Assembly (NCBI RefSeq): GCF_032854445.1
Contig: NC_088296.1
Coordinates: 23,383,604-23,447,603 of the forward strand
DNA: 64,000 nt
From: Liolophura sinensis
Taxonomy: Eukaryota > Mollusca > Polyplacophora > Chitonida > Chitonidae
Direction: 5' to 3'
Numbering within the stretch: position 1 is the stretch's first letter; every line of letters starts with the position of its first letter. Both the position numbers and the translations under genes were made by a program. The notes under the pieces were generated by a model. That model did no database searches. It was given only the letters and a program-made list of their open reading frames with translations, and had not been told where the DNA came from. Below are positions 44,898-57,300 of this stretch, piece after piece.

Positions 44898-44980
44898 CTA
44901 TGATGGTGGGAGGAAAGCGGGCAGAACACGGGGGAAGCCCACGACAATCCGCAGGTTCCTGACAAACCTTCCCGCGTCCT
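44898..44980 (-). mobile_element. SINE body fragment
   Basis: CCTATGATGGTGGGAGGAAA to CCTTCCCGCGTC; directly follows the 45-bp array. Confidence 0.75.
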
Positions 44981-45177
44981 CAGTGAATTAAGTATTGGTT
45001 TAAATCTATCTTATCTGTAATCAGCACACTTTACTGGACAAAACTTTTATGCTAACACAAGACAAATGACAACTGGAAGGTACGTAAGAAAGATTGAGAT
45101 CCTGGAATCATTACAAAATGATCCTAAAGTGTATGTACATATATCCCACGTACAATTCTTGGCACACTATACTGCAG

Positions 45178-45861
45178 TTATTTTAGGACTATGGAAGGTT
45201 CTTTCAGCTTTTTCACAACGGTGCCTTGTTTCACGGGTTGGTGTACTTTCACGTCGTGTGAAACTGAAATCTGCTCAGTTTCACACGTCTTCTCTCTGGT
45301 CGCCTCCTCAGGATAAAGTTTAGAGTTAAGATTACACTGACAACCAAGGTTATTATTGGAGTAAAAATTCACCCTTCCATAACAAACTGTACACAATAAT
45401 CCCAACTATACAATGGTTGAATTATACAGAAAGTCCAGCATCACCTGCAACGAAATCTGACAAACACCAGATCCAATATAAAAGAAACTAATAATCACAG
45501 AGCAGTACAAGAGCACATATGGACGCAAGAGAACGGACAGCGGGGTGTTAGAACCTGTGGCCATAACAACTCCGATCAGTACGCTCGCTAAGTACATCAA
45601 TGACGCCGTCAGAAAGAACATGCAAATAATCATACTGACACAAAACGTCAGAAAGCAGGAAATACGGAATGTAAATCCGCACCACTGCGAACGAAAGATT
45701 TTAAACAGTACCCCGAAGAGAATCTGGGTAATTACTATAACAACGGACATAACATGGTCGTGAGGAAGAATCATGCACTGAGCATCCCACGGAAGTTTAA
45801 GGTCTTCGTTTTGTGAAAAAGAGTAAAGCAGGGCAAAGCACGGGCAGATGATGATAAACAA
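45178..45861 (-). pseudogene. MFS locus B C-terminal remnant
   Basis: Aligns to the end of locus A: CALLYSF-type TM6, then directly SVVIVITQILFGVLFKI (TM8), CMFFLTASLMYLASVLIGVV, and a tail after the in-frame TAG at 45406 with TREKTCETEQISVS. The deleted middle and the stop mark a pseudogene. Confidence 0.7.
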
Positions 45862-46214
45862 TTATACGTCTCTATAACACAAGTGAGTAGCTTTGACACA
45901 GTGGACTGCATAATACTGTAAGATGTCACAGGACGCCTCTCATGGTTTATTTGTCTTCTGGAGTTTCAGCTTAAAATTGATCATGTGAAATGTTCTAATG
46001 TGGCCATTGCAAATGTCAAACGTTGGTCTACCGCAGTGCAAAAACTGGCATAAACAACTGGCAAAACACTGGCACTGTTAAAGTACGATAGTGGGAAATG
46101 TGAAAAGCTTGCTATCGTACTTGGCGAACACTGGTCAAAGAAAATGGGAAACACACGATAATAAAGTAATGACCATCCCATACAATGTGTCAATGTACAC
46201 TGTACAAGGTTTTG

Positions 46215-46216
46215 GT

Positions 46217-46247
<31 letters not shown>

Positions 46248-46405
46248 TTTTTTTGATTGGTGTTTTTATGTCGTACTTAAGAATATTTCATTTATACGAC
46301 GGAGGCCAGCATTATGGTTGGAAAGGAGGAAACCGGGCATAGCCCGAGGGAAACCCACGCCCATGCGCAGGTTGCTGACAAACCTTCCCACGTACGGACG
46401 GAAAA
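46215..46405 (-). mobile_element. SINE flanking left palindrome arm
   Basis: Reverse; TTTATTTA tail at 46217-46250, body to CTTCCCACGTACGG. Confidence 0.85.
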
Positions 46406-47340
46406 TTTAACGTTTGGGGCCGCCAACCTGTGAAACAAAATTCAAAGGCGGTTTTCACTGATGTCGGAGAGATATAGGTGTGTATTCCATAACAAATATA
46501 GAGTTACAAAACAGTCCAAGATCATATATACAGAGAAGTGTCATATGTTTGAAGACAGACAACGGACAAATAATGAGGAGCAATTGAATCAAACGATTAT
46601 TTCTGTAATCCTATAATAAACACATCTCCTTTTTTCACTAAACATAGTGTTTATGAATAAACACCAGTCCGCGTTTACAAACCTAAACATCAATGTGTTT
46701 AGAAACGAAACTTAGCGTGCAGCTCAAATGTAGAACTGTGTTTCTATATGTAATTTAAGCACCGCGTTTAAGTGGCGGGTCGTGGCTAAAATGGCCATAA
46801 TGCTACATTTACTTCAGCAATCAATTCCTAAACTTAACCAGGCGAGGAGAAATTTGATGATTCCACTGTAAGACTAACATTCAGCTTCGCTTAAGTGCTT
46901 CTAGAGCAAAAAAGGTGACTTACATATACAGATGGGCTATTTAGTGAAGTGTTCCAACGCGCGTCATTCTACGCTCTTAACTGTATGACCAAGCTCCAGT
47001 TAGGTTTTGCAAATCTAAAACTTAAAGTGGTTTTTGTATTAAATGCTAGTTATGAGAGGAAAATATTCTAGGAATAAATACAGTTTATTTGTCGAGGTAC
47101 TACCGTCTTTGTCGACTTTTAGCAACAAACACTCATGCATTCATGCAAAACGCACATATTTTCATTTTTTGGCGCCAAGGCCAAAGTTGTAGGATTTTAT
47201 GCAAGTATTATACACGTATGTATAAAAACGCGCTATCATTTAAGCACATTCCACTGTATCAGTATATCTAAGCAGATCCGAGACGTCGGTGCATCTATGT
47301 AAGTCGCTTTCTTCATTGCGATCTTTAGAGGTTCACAACC

Positions 47341-47440
47341 AGTCGACGCGAGAATACGAGAATATGATATTCAATCTGCCTATTAAGGTAGCCTTCTGGG
47401 CAGGGCATACCCTAAGTCTCCTTACAGCCATGATAGCTGG
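47341..47440 (+). pseudogene. Inverted copy of MFS exon 1 fragment
   Basis: Reads REYENMIFNLPIKVAFWAGH then TLSLLTAMIAGW on the plus strand. Similarity to 49922-50084 stops at AGW; the rest is unrelated. It is the left palindrome arm counterpart of locus B exon 1. Confidence 0.72.
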
Positions 47441-48210
47441 TTGGGAACCTGCATTTGGCAGGGTACTGACGAACTTATTTACGTTGGACCTACCTATATC
47501 CACACAGTAGTCAACGAACATGAGAATGCGTAAGTGATCATATTTGTCTTGTCGACAGCTTATTATCACCAAGAACAAACGACCTTTGACAGCGGGAATG
47601 TATAAAGCCCATGTCCAGTGTTGTATTTATAAGGGATATAAGTGTGAGTGTTTACAGTTCGTCGGCTCACCAATACATTACTATGGTCTGTTTCTTTTAG
47701 CGAGTCGCCTATATTCAACTATCTGTAAAACCATACTTGCCACCAAAATTGCCTTTTGTCATGGACACGTAACAACACAAGCTCTACACGTGGATATTTT
47801 GGAAGTTCATATTCTTGCAAGGAGAATGAAGTTAGAATACTTTTTCTAATTCATAATGTAAAAGGCCATAAGCTTGGTTTTGACAGCAAAACCCAGTGGA
47901 TCGGGTGACGTCATAATTATTAAAAAACCACTGGCATTCTGGATATTGGGGTTCAACATGTCCGACGGAGGTCGACACACGTTACCTAAAGTGCCATCAC
48001 CTTAACTGCAAACCCTGTTACTGACACGTCCACATCTGAAATTGTTTACACGTTTCAGTATGATATAACCTTAATAAATGAATTTTAGTGTATCTGTTGT
48101 AGTATATGATCTCACGGCAGCATAGTTTTAAAGATGGGTGTTAGGAAATTAAAGCGATGTTATCTATTCGCCATAAACAATAGTTTGTGTTGTGATACGG
48201 AGTGGAGTTT

Positions 48211-49050
48211 GTTCTAACCGCTTGTAAGTGCATGTGTTGTAAAACAAATTATCCCTCACGCCCATTGTTCTAACCGCTTGTAAGTGCAGCCATTACAAAA
48301 CAAATTACACTTCACGCCCATTGTTCTAACCGCTTGTAAGTCCAGCTGTTATAAAACAAATAACACTTCACGCCCAATGTTCTAACCGCTTTTAAGTGCA
48401 GCCATTATAAAACAAATTACACTTCATGCCCAATGTTCTAACCGCTTGTAAGTGCAGCCATTATAAAACAAATTACACTTCACGCCCAATGTTCTAACCG
48501 CTTGAAAGTGCAACCATTATAAAACAAATTACACTTCACGCCCATTTTTCTAACCGCTTGTAAGTCCAGCTGTTATAAAACAAATAACACTTCACGCCCA
48601 ATGTTCTAACCGCTTGTAAGTACAGCCATTATAAAACAAATTACACTTCATGCCCAATGTTCTAACCGCTTGTAAGTGCAGCCATTATAAAACAAATAAC
48701 ACTTCACGCCCAATGTTCTAACCGCTTGTAAGTGCAGCCATTATAAAACAAATAACACTTCACGCCCAATGTTCTAACCGCTTGTAAGTGCAACCATTAT
48801 AAAACAAATTACACTTCACGCCCATTGTTCTAACCGCTTGTAAGTGCAGCCATTATAAAACAAATTACACTTCACCCCCAATGTTCTAACCGCCTGTAAG
48901 TGCAGCCAATATAAAACAAATTACACTTCACGCCCAATGTTCTAACCGCTTGTAAGTGCAGCTGTTATAAAACAAATAACACTTCACGCCTATTGTTCTA
49001 ACCGCTATTAAGTGCAGCCATTATAAAACAAATTACACTTCACGCCCATT
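48211..49050. repeat. 56-bp satellite, 15 copies, at the palindrome centre
   Basis: Unit GTTCTAACCGCTTGTAAGTG, CAGCCATTATAAAACAAATT and ACACTTCACGCCCAAT; starts at 48211, 48267, 48323 and so on. Its midpoint (about 48630) is close to that of the palindrome (48665). Confidence 0.92.
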
Positions 49051-49921
49051 GTCCAGCATGCTACATGCTTTTGAATAATTATGGCGTCACCTAAGGCAAA
49101 GAGTTCTTGGTGTCGAAAATTAACTTATGGAGTTAAACGTTATGAAATAGAAAAAAAAGTATTCTAGCTGCATTTTCTTTGTTATAACATTGGTGTTCAA
49201 CATGTCAGTGTGTAGAGCTTGTGTAGTTGCGTGTCACTGACAAAAGGTAATTTTGGTGGAAAGTATGACTGATTTTACAGACAACTGAATATAGGCGACT
49301 CGCTGAAAGAAACACACTATAAAATGTAACCACTAGACCGCACTGTAAATGTCGTCTCATATCAAATACATCAAAACACATTTCTACCCATAAAATTGTG
49401 GCATCAACTCATAGGAAATGTAAAGACTTGTTGTGTATGAACGATACTGGCAAAGACTTTGTTTCGATTAGTGGCAGCATAAATTTCATAAAACAAGATC
49501 AAGATCTTTGCTGCAATGCTATAGAATCATGTCTTGTTTCTGTACAAAAAGAGGCTTAAAATGTGTCTTTTCTCATTTTTTGTTAACAATTGAAATACTT
49601 CCGGTCAACAACTAATCGACTGTCCCATTACGAGGGAAAAAGCAGCGAAACAAACCAGAACAATGAGCAACACAAACCAAAAAAGAACTATGAAATTATA
49701 CAAAGTGAGAAATTAGGAACGGTTCTATGCATGGAAAAGCAATGAGCAGTTTCAATGATGACAGGAAACTCAACCAAAATCAAACAAAGAAACTCCAATG
49801 CAAACTCGCCTTTTACAGCCTTTGCGTTTTAGATGAACCCACATAAAAGTATGTTTGCAGAAATTCGAACCACTACTATTCGTATTTTCCGTGGGTTCTT
49901 CAGTCAGTAGAGACCACTTAG

Positions 49922-50084
49922 CTTGTGTCTGGGTAAGGTTAAATGTTTCCTTTAACGGTAAAACGTAGACATTAAACGACATTTCCAGTCCTGCTCTCAT
50001 GGCTGTAAAGACACTTAGGGTATACCCTGCCCAGAAGGCTACCTTAATAGGCAGTTTGAATATTATATTCTCGTATTCACGCAT
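49922..50084 (-). pseudogene. MFS locus B exon 1, donor site mutated
   Basis: Same exon as at 13639-13783, with a longer N-terminus (MREYENIIFKLP). The reading frame stays open past QTQ because the expected GTAAGT donor reads CTAAGT. It lies in the right arm of the palindrome. Confidence 0.7.
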
Positions 50085-50889
50085 CGATTGGTTGCGAACG
50101 TCTAAAGATCGCAATGAAGAAAGCGACTTACATAGATGCACTGACGTCTAGGATTGGCGCCTTAAGCATAACAATGTGCGTCTTGCATGAATGCATAAGT
50201 GTTTGTAGCTAAAAGCTCACAACGACGGTAATAGGTCGACAAATAAACTGTACTTATCCCTTGGATATTTTTCTCCGATAAATAGCATTTAGTACAAAAC
50301 CACTTTAAGTTTTAGCTTTGCAAAACCTAACTGGAGCTTTGTCAAATCGTTAACAGCGTAGAATGACGCGCATTGGAACACTTCACTAAATAGCCCATCT
50401 GTATATGTAAGTCACCTTTTTTGCTCTAGAAGCACTTAAGCGAAGCTGAATGTTAGTCTTACAGTGGAATCATCAAATTTCTCCTCGCCTGGTTAAGTTT
50501 AGGAATTGATTGCTGAAGTAAATGTAGCATTATAACCATTTTAGCCACGACCAGCCACTTAAACGCGGTGCTTGAATCACATATAGAAACACAGTTCTAC
50601 ATTTGAGCTGCACGCTAAGTTTTGTTTCTAAACACATTGGTGTTTAGGTTTGAAAACGCGGACTGGTGTTTATTCATAAACACTATATTTAGTCAATTAA
50701 GGAGATATGTTTATTATAGTATTACAGAAATAATCGTTTGATTCAATTGCTCCTCATTATTTGTCCGTTGTCTGACTTCAAACAGATGACACTTCTCTAT
50801 ATATATGATCTTGGATTGTTTTGTAACTCTTTACTTTTTATGGAATACACACCTATATCTCTCCGACACTAGTGAAAACCGCCTTGTGT

Positions 50890-51098
50890 ATGTATGTATT
50901 GATTTAATTGGTGTTTTACGCTGTACTCAACGATACTTCACTTATACGACGGCCGCCAGCATTACAGTGGGAGGAACCTGGGTAGAGCCGGAGAGGAAGC
51001 CAGCATAACCTAGACTTGAAACTCACAGAGACTGCGTTGGCGAGAGACATCTGGGTTTTTGTCCCACACTACCCTCCTCAGCCACGACGGCCCCTAGT
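50890..51098 (-). mobile_element. SINE flanking right palindrome arm
   Basis: Reverse; TTAATTGGTGTTTTACGC to CAGCCACGACGGCCCC. It is in the same orientation as the SINE outside the left arm, so it is not part of the palindrome. Confidence 0.85.
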
Positions 51099-51632
51099 GC
51101 ATGCGCGCATCAGATGTTGGAAACTTTGTCAGAGTGGGTGGTTTTTTCGGACACTCTACTTTCCACCAGTCATACGACTGAACGCCATTGTATATACGTG
51201 AGAAATACTTCAGCAACAATCACTGTGTGAACCATGGAAAAAGACAGCGCCGTACGCATCCAATCATAGTAACTGAGGATTGCACCGGCGGTTTCAGACG
51301 AAATGTATGAGCCTTATTTCACATTCTTTATTGTATTCCATATTTCGAATAGGAAATGTTTTGAAAAACAGAGGGGGGATTTGGTGCCAAATTGATTTTA
51401 TAAAAATAGTTTGGGCCTAACACCTGCGATTCAAGTTTGTCTAACTCTGCCTGAACCTTTCGGTTGTAAGTTTATGGAACAGGGCGTGGTTTGTGATATT
51501 TTGGAGTTGCGTTCTCCTCTACGGTCAACTTCCCCTTGATTCCTTTCAAGATTCCTCGCCCTTAGCTAAACAGATTATAGGGTGCTGATTCAGCATTTCG
51601 TTGATGTCTGTCTAATACTCGTAGCTTCACTT

Positions 51633-51932
51633 TCACTGTGTAGTGACTTGATTTTCGCCCAGTATAGCGTAATCAGGCCTAACCATGTTCATCCGAACAA
51701 TGCTGCCCTCCGCCGGTTTTTCACAACAAACAGGTCGAGCGTACGCTTCTAATGTTAGTACTCTACCTGTACCTCTAACGTACCAACATAGCATTGGCCG
51801 AATAATTTCTTTAGTGTAAGTTTCAAGATTAGCACCAGTTTTCTTCAATGTTAGCTCAATGAAATCTGCTTGGTAGTCTCGCAGACTGATTACATATCCA
51901 CCTCCATTGTCAGCGGACGATTCTCCATTCAC
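51633..51932 (-). mobile_element. LTR retrotransposon protease-region fragment
   Basis: Follows the gag fragment on the same strand. It reads KKTGANLETYTKEIIRPM, like the LxTYTGExI segment after the aspartic protease of gypsy elements. No DTG motif or reverse transcriptase remains. Confidence 0.5.
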
Positions 51933-52034
51933 ATATCTACACCAATAACAACACTGTTACCCTTGACTTCATGAACTCTAACTGACCCAGTTGAGTTCAC
52001 AGTTTACCTGAAATACCTGCAGCATTTCCCTCAT

Positions 52035-52652
52035 CTACAATACCAAAGTGCTGTCTACCCATACTGGCTGCACCATCAAATACAAGGTGATTGTCAGAGT
52101 CAGATGATATCCATCTACGGCATGTACAGCCTTCTTAGGACGGACTTTATTTGAACATGCTGTACTCAAGTATCCTTGGACAGAGCACAAATGACAGCTT
52201 GCTTCCTTAAACCTAGACGCATCAGCTGGGTGTTTATTGTGACATGGAAAACATTTCCCGTATTTCGGTTTTGAGTCATAGTTTCCACAGTTACGATTTT
52301 GAGACTTCCCACAGCGACTTCTGCCACGTTCTCTGTTCACTGACTGAACTTGTGCGCGTGATTTTCGAGCTGACGATGGTTCAACAGCATTTCTGCCCTC
52401 AGCTTCCATAGGTACTGATCTGTTTTGAGCTGTCCGCACGGTCAAATCACCCTCGGTTAACGAACGTTTTGGTATGCTTTCTGACATTCCGAAGTCCGAA
52501 TTCATCGACGCATAGTTCTCAAAACGTTCAAAATAAGTTTCCCAGTTTTCAAGAAATGCATCAAAACTGTCCATGTCACCGATCATGCCGGAACGATGCC
52601 TTTGAGGCAGGTTTCCCTCGCCGTCTTCGTCATCACAAGGTAACGAAAACAA
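52035..52652 (-). mobile_element. LTR retrotransposon gag fragment
   Basis: Open frame of 205 codons (first ATG in frame near 52589). The N-part DSFDAFLENWETYFERFENY looks like a gag helical region; the C-part has zinc-knuckle-like cysteines (CFPCHNKHP and CHLCSVQGYLSTAC). Probably Ty3/gypsy class. No LTR was recognised around it. Confidence 0.72.
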
Positions 52653-52834
52653 AACAGTTTATTGTTGTTGTTGCAGTCACTTTTGAACAACAGTTTATAT
52701 AACTGTCAGAGCGGCAGCGTATCTCAACCTTTCACGCCGGTGCAGCGGAGTTCATAAAGTAACTAGTGATACCTACAGCAAACATCCTCGTTTCCAGTTG
52801 TTATGTATTATGTACAGGTTCTAACCCAACTATC

Positions 52835-53003
52835 CTCATGCTGCTTCCTCTCCGGCCATAAGTGGGAAGGTCTGGCAGCAACATGCGGATGGTCGTGGGT
52901 TTCACCCGGGCTTTGCCCGGTTTCCTCCCATCATAATGCTGGCCGCCGTCGTATAAGTGAAATATTCTTGAGTAAATCACCAATCAAATAAATAAATTAA
53001 TAA
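52835..53003 (+). mobile_element. SINE 3' two thirds
   Basis: CTGCTTCCTCTCCGGCC to AAATAAATAAATTAAT. Confidence 0.85.
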
Positions 53004-53004
53004 C

Positions 53005-53615
53005 ACATTTACCATGTCTAGGTATCAAACTGAACTTGTTTATTACCGTAGATCACACAAAAGTGAAACAGTACAAGGGAGATAACTCAGGACGTCAGAT
53101 GGTCACACAGCATATATAACAAACGCCGACACCGAAATGTAAACCCGTTACGATAGGTTTGTTCAAATTCAAAAATGATAGTGCAGAGACATCCCAAAAC
53201 ATCGGCTGCGGGATCCAACAGGATTCAGTTGCACATTTAACGTAAGGATTACATTAGTCTTGTATACACGTAAACATCTAGATTTTCAACCAAACAACAA
53301 TTCAACGGACTTCAGGTAAATTGAGCTTAATAGAAATAAAACATGTTCAACTGTTCTGTTCTGAAATTATCCACACAGAAAACACATATGGTGTACTACA
53401 TGAACTCATATGACCTGATTACAACGTACCCGGTCGTGCCCACTGTAATGATAACATCATTTAACGGTAAAGTACTCTAATAATCCCAAGATGACAGTTT
53501 AACAATATCGAAAGTAACATTTCTTTTGTATATACAACATATCAAATCATTGTCAACATACCTGTAATGATAGGTTTTTTTCAAATACAACAGTGATAGT
53601 GCAGAAACATCCCAA
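53005..53615. other. No gene seen; local duplicate motif
   Basis: GATAGTGCAGA-ACATCCCAA occurs at 53178 and again near 53594, with similar flanks (CGATAGGTTTGTTCAAAT and TGATAGGTTTTTTTCAAAT), so a segment of about 60 bp is duplicated. Confidence 0.55.
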
Positions 53616-53619
53616 TTTC

Positions 53620-54125
53620 AAGTTGTTTTATTCACTCCTTGCACTCTGAGTGGCAACAGAGGCATACACCTGTTTACAAGGAATGTGTAATGAATTCATA
53701 ACATCGCCGACTAAATAATATACACACATTCTGAACAGTTTTGGTCTTATTTCCTCTGCTAACTCTAAATATACAGTTTTTCGCGTATTCTCTGTATATC
53801 GCCATTGCTTCTTGTATACATCAGTACACATTATATCAGATATGTTTCCTCCTAGATTAAAACAGTTTTTGAAAACTAAAATAACGAGGCCTTGACCGTA
53901 TATTTTCAGGTATATACTTTATCCTTCAATTTATTAAACTTCGGGATAAATGTATTTTATCCCCGATGTTGTTAGTATTACATTTCTTGCACAACCGTTC
54001 TTCTTTAGCTTGTTCTCTCCATCTGCCAGTTTCTATAGGTAAGCGGTAGTTACTTGTTCTAAATTTTGCTAGCAGCTTAGACACTTTCCAGCAGAAAGTT
54101 GACAAATAAAATTCTAATTCCAAAT
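53620..54125 (-). mobile_element. LINE 3' remnant (C-terminal zinc-finger region)
   Basis: Minus strand gives LLAKFRTSNYRLPIETGRW followed by RLCKKCNTNNIGDKIH, the C-terminal signature of several invertebrate LINE reverse transcriptases. Later frames to 53628 are broken. The final Cys of the finger is lost. Confidence 0.68.
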
Positions 54126-54129
54126 CACC

Positions 54130-56835
54130 TCGTAAGTAATACCCTTAGAGTAGGATGACCTTTCGGCCTGCCCATTTTTCTATAAACTGCTCTTTAGGAC
54201 GTTGTTCATATAAAGCTACAAAATATCGAATATTGTTATATTGTATATTATATATTGTTATATATTGTTATTCCGAACATAACCGAAGCTGGGCGTGGGT
54301 ACATATTCCTCATAGAAAATACAGATTTATACATAGCATGTGACAGTTTACTTTGACTGGAGTTGTTAAGCATAGTCGTATTTTATCAGTAACAATCTCA
54401 GTTGTGGGAGAGTGGAAACGCAAATGTCACCCATTTATAACTATTGTGGGATACCGTGGCGGCATCTCCGCCGTTATCTCGGAAACACAAACCCGCAAAT
54501 GGTGAGACAAATGTTACTGTCACCTGAAAAATAAAAACGCATATGTCTGAGTTATGAAAATCGCATAATCTGCAAACAGTTGAAGTAGATGGTTTTACTA
54601 TGACAGTTGTGTGTTTTGTCTAGAATGTCACAGTGGAGGGCAGCAACGTTTTAGATGTGGGCCATGTCTAAATAAAATAAGGTGTAGACTTGGATCCAAA
54701 TCCCTCACAAAGGGAACGGCCAATGTGAAATGAATTTGACAGACAAACCAATAAACCGATGGGCCAAAAAATGGAATGAGAGACAGATAGAACAACTTAC
54801 AGATTGTTGTGGCACTTGATTCGTGTATGTCTTTTGCGTGAATTTGCCTTGAGAATCAACGTGGAAGTAGAGCTTTATATGCGACAGCCTTTGCAGCTAT
54901 AATAAATTGTATCAAAACTAATCAATGTTTTGTACAAATGCATCGTAGTTCACGAAAAATAACGGCCAATGAATATGACGAAATTTATAAATATGCAAAC
55001 CGTATGCCCCTGCAGAGCTACTTTCCAACTCTAATGTCTTAAAATGAGGATGTACATAAAATTCACTCAAAAATTGTTTCTCGCAAAATAATTTAATCAA
55101 TTATTGCATGAAAATCAAAGCGTGATGGACAAAGAGAAAAAAGGAGGATACAGAGACACACACGGCACACAGACTCACGGACTTATGAAAATTAAGCAAT
55201 GACACCGCATTGCTCACAACATACCCTTGAGGTGCAAAGGGCCTGGTTGGCGTTTTCGGTTCAAGAGTATTTACAGCAACACCACTTTGGTGGCACAATG
55301 ATCAGAGTGTGCGCCCCGAGCACGCGTAACCTGGTCGTAGGATCAAAAAGCGATCTTAGGCTTTAGTTAAAATTCCAATCATTAAACTCGGTATGTTCCT
55401 CTCTAATAGTTGGGCTTCAATCGAGGCAGCACTGTGGTGCCCTGGACTCGCCCTGCAACAAGAAGACGCAGTATATGTATGCACACACACCTAATACCCC
55501 CTCCTCGTCATATAACGTGAAGTACGACGTAAAACCCCTAGCGTACATACATACTTCTAGCCGCAGACAATCGGTCCTCCAAACAATGGAGTGGCAGCCT
55601 CAACTTAACTGTCTCTGGTTTGACTCGTGTTTAGTTTATTTAGGTTTATTCAGGTACACTGCTGTCAGACGAAATCGTTGGTTCACTCCGTCCATTCAAG
55701 ATTCCGCCATTGATGAACTAAACGCACCTGAAAGCGCTAATTTCCTATCATGAAATGCAGAACGATAAGCAGGGAAGGTCGTATAAATAAACAATACGTT
55801 AAGCTCTGATGAATTCAGAAATTCTCTGTCCGAAACTGTTCCGGATGCCCCCAGCCAGTAGGTTAAAACGGCCATTTCCGTACTTATGATGATGCGGCGA
55901 ATACTGGCTCCGGATCAGGTCATTTTGCTGAGGAACACAATCTAGCAAACTCACAAATAATACCCCGATCAGCAATTTACTTTGCACAGTTTAGCAGAGA
56001 AATATGAGAGCTTAGCAGATGCATTAAAAAACACTTACACATGTTGATACACTCTGGTCGAATCTGGTCACTGTTCCCTCTTCTATTGTCGCTCGCTCAA
56101 CCAACAGCTGGTGTTTCGAAAAGCCCGGGGTTTCATTACTTGATGTTTAAAACCCTGACACTTTTTGTCAATACGCTGAATTCTTTTCGATATATTGATT
56201 GTTTATGCAGATTCAATTGTTTAAGTATAATTTCAGCTGTATAAGCGCTGATTTAGACCAATGGCTTGTTTTGATTTGCCAGCAACAGTAAGTGTTTTAT
56301 GCACAAAAGTGGTTTGATGGTTCGAATCAAGTGACGATTTAAAATTGCAGCCCTATATGTACAGTTTAGTTAAATGCTTAGGAAAATTACATGCGCTATA
56401 TACAAACCAGTGTTATTTTGTTGTTGTTGTTGTTGTTGTTTTTTACACATTATTTTCAACTCTGAATTTAAGCCTTTAACTGCTCAAATAAAGTACATGT
56501 AATTATTGTTAACTTGGGCAACAGTTCAATGTGGTGTGTTGCCTAGCGTGCACATGAAACCTTTACTATATGTTTCATTTCATTATTTTGGGGGCCATTG
56601 AGATTTCTACATGTTTACCTTCAGATTATTTATCTAGAGACACCTATACATTTGATGCCCTAATTAGAACTCCGTCATTTTGATAATTGTACTGATACCG
56701 CACTGCCAACTAAATACGTACCTATTACTTTCACAGAAGCATCTGGAAATAATCAGGAAAAATGTAATTATAAAGATTTTATTGTGTTTGCTGAAGTTTT
56801 TCTTAATTTTACTACAAAATGAGAAGAAAACTGGG
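54130..56835. other. No gene supported
   Basis: AT-rich. A minus frame at 55987-55799 (SKLLIGVLFVSLLD, later LAGGIRNSFGQ) has no ATG start; it might be a worn MFS exon 1 or chance. Confidence 0.45.
56417..56440. repeat. (TTG)n microsatellite
   Basis: Seven or eight GTT units. Confidence 0.9.
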
Positions 56836-56839
56836 GGTC

Positions 56840-57105
56840 TTCCTGGCCGTGGTGGTTAGCGTGCCAATGCGGCGTGATGACTCAGGAACCTTTCTCCAAT
56901 GCAATCGCCGCGAGTTCAAGTTCCAGCACATGCTGACTTCCTCTCGAGCTGTATGTGGGAAGGTCTGCCAACAATCTAGGGATGGTCGTGTGTTTCCCTG
57001 GGCTCTGCTCTTTTTCCACCCACTATAATGCTAGACGCCGTCAATAAGTGAAATCTTCTTGAGCACGAAGGAAAACACGTAAATTAAAAAAATTTATGAA
57101 TAAAT
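56840..57105 (+). mobile_element. tRNA-headed SINE, full length, diverged
   Basis: Starts GGCCGTGGTGGTTAGCGTG, with B-box GAGTTCAAGTTCC, and ends in an A-rich tail. Confidence 0.85.
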
Positions 57106-57300
57106 TATTACGAGCACTGTTGGCCGATTATTGCAGCCAGGGCTTCGAAAACAGCAAAATCAACTGTCCCAGGTCTTGACAGAGCCAATGATAAGTATGC
57201 AAAATATTTTTTTTTCATTTATTTATTGACTTTTTCATTCGGCGGTGTGCAGTTTTCTTGACAAGACAACTGACGTGTGGAGTAATATGCATTATCTTAC

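Larger units (their letters stand above)
45178..50084 (-). pseudogene. MFS locus B, broken copy
   Basis: Exon 1 (49922-50084) begins MREYENIIFKLPIKVAFW and keeps GLEMSFNVYVLPLKETFN, but the donor is CTAAGT where GTAAGT is expected. The exon 2 equivalent was not found. The last exon survives only from 45855 down to 45178: it starts in TM6, lacks the central loop and TM7-8 start (about 60 residues missing between KNEDL-type and VMSVV-type segments), and has TAG at 45408-45406 after FLYNSTIV. A palindrome (46446-50885) lies across the locus. Confidence 0.72.
46446..50885. repeat. 4.4-kb imperfect palindrome
   Basis: Outer arms 46446-47435 and 49985-50885 match in reverse over about 0.9 kb (for example GATTCAATTGCTCCTCATTA on the right and its complement on the left). 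Inner matching blocks are at 47680-47810 with 49200-49320, and near 47905 with 49080. The arms carry copies of MFS exon 1. Several insertions or deletions separate the blocks. Confidence 0.85.

Noticed and set aside
55799-55987. Small secreted peptide precursor (SKLLIGVLFVSLLD then LAGGIRNSFGQ)
   Set aside because: There is no ATG, and a stop lies directly upstream. The weak likeness to 33950-34130 and to MFS exon 1 is not enough for a call.
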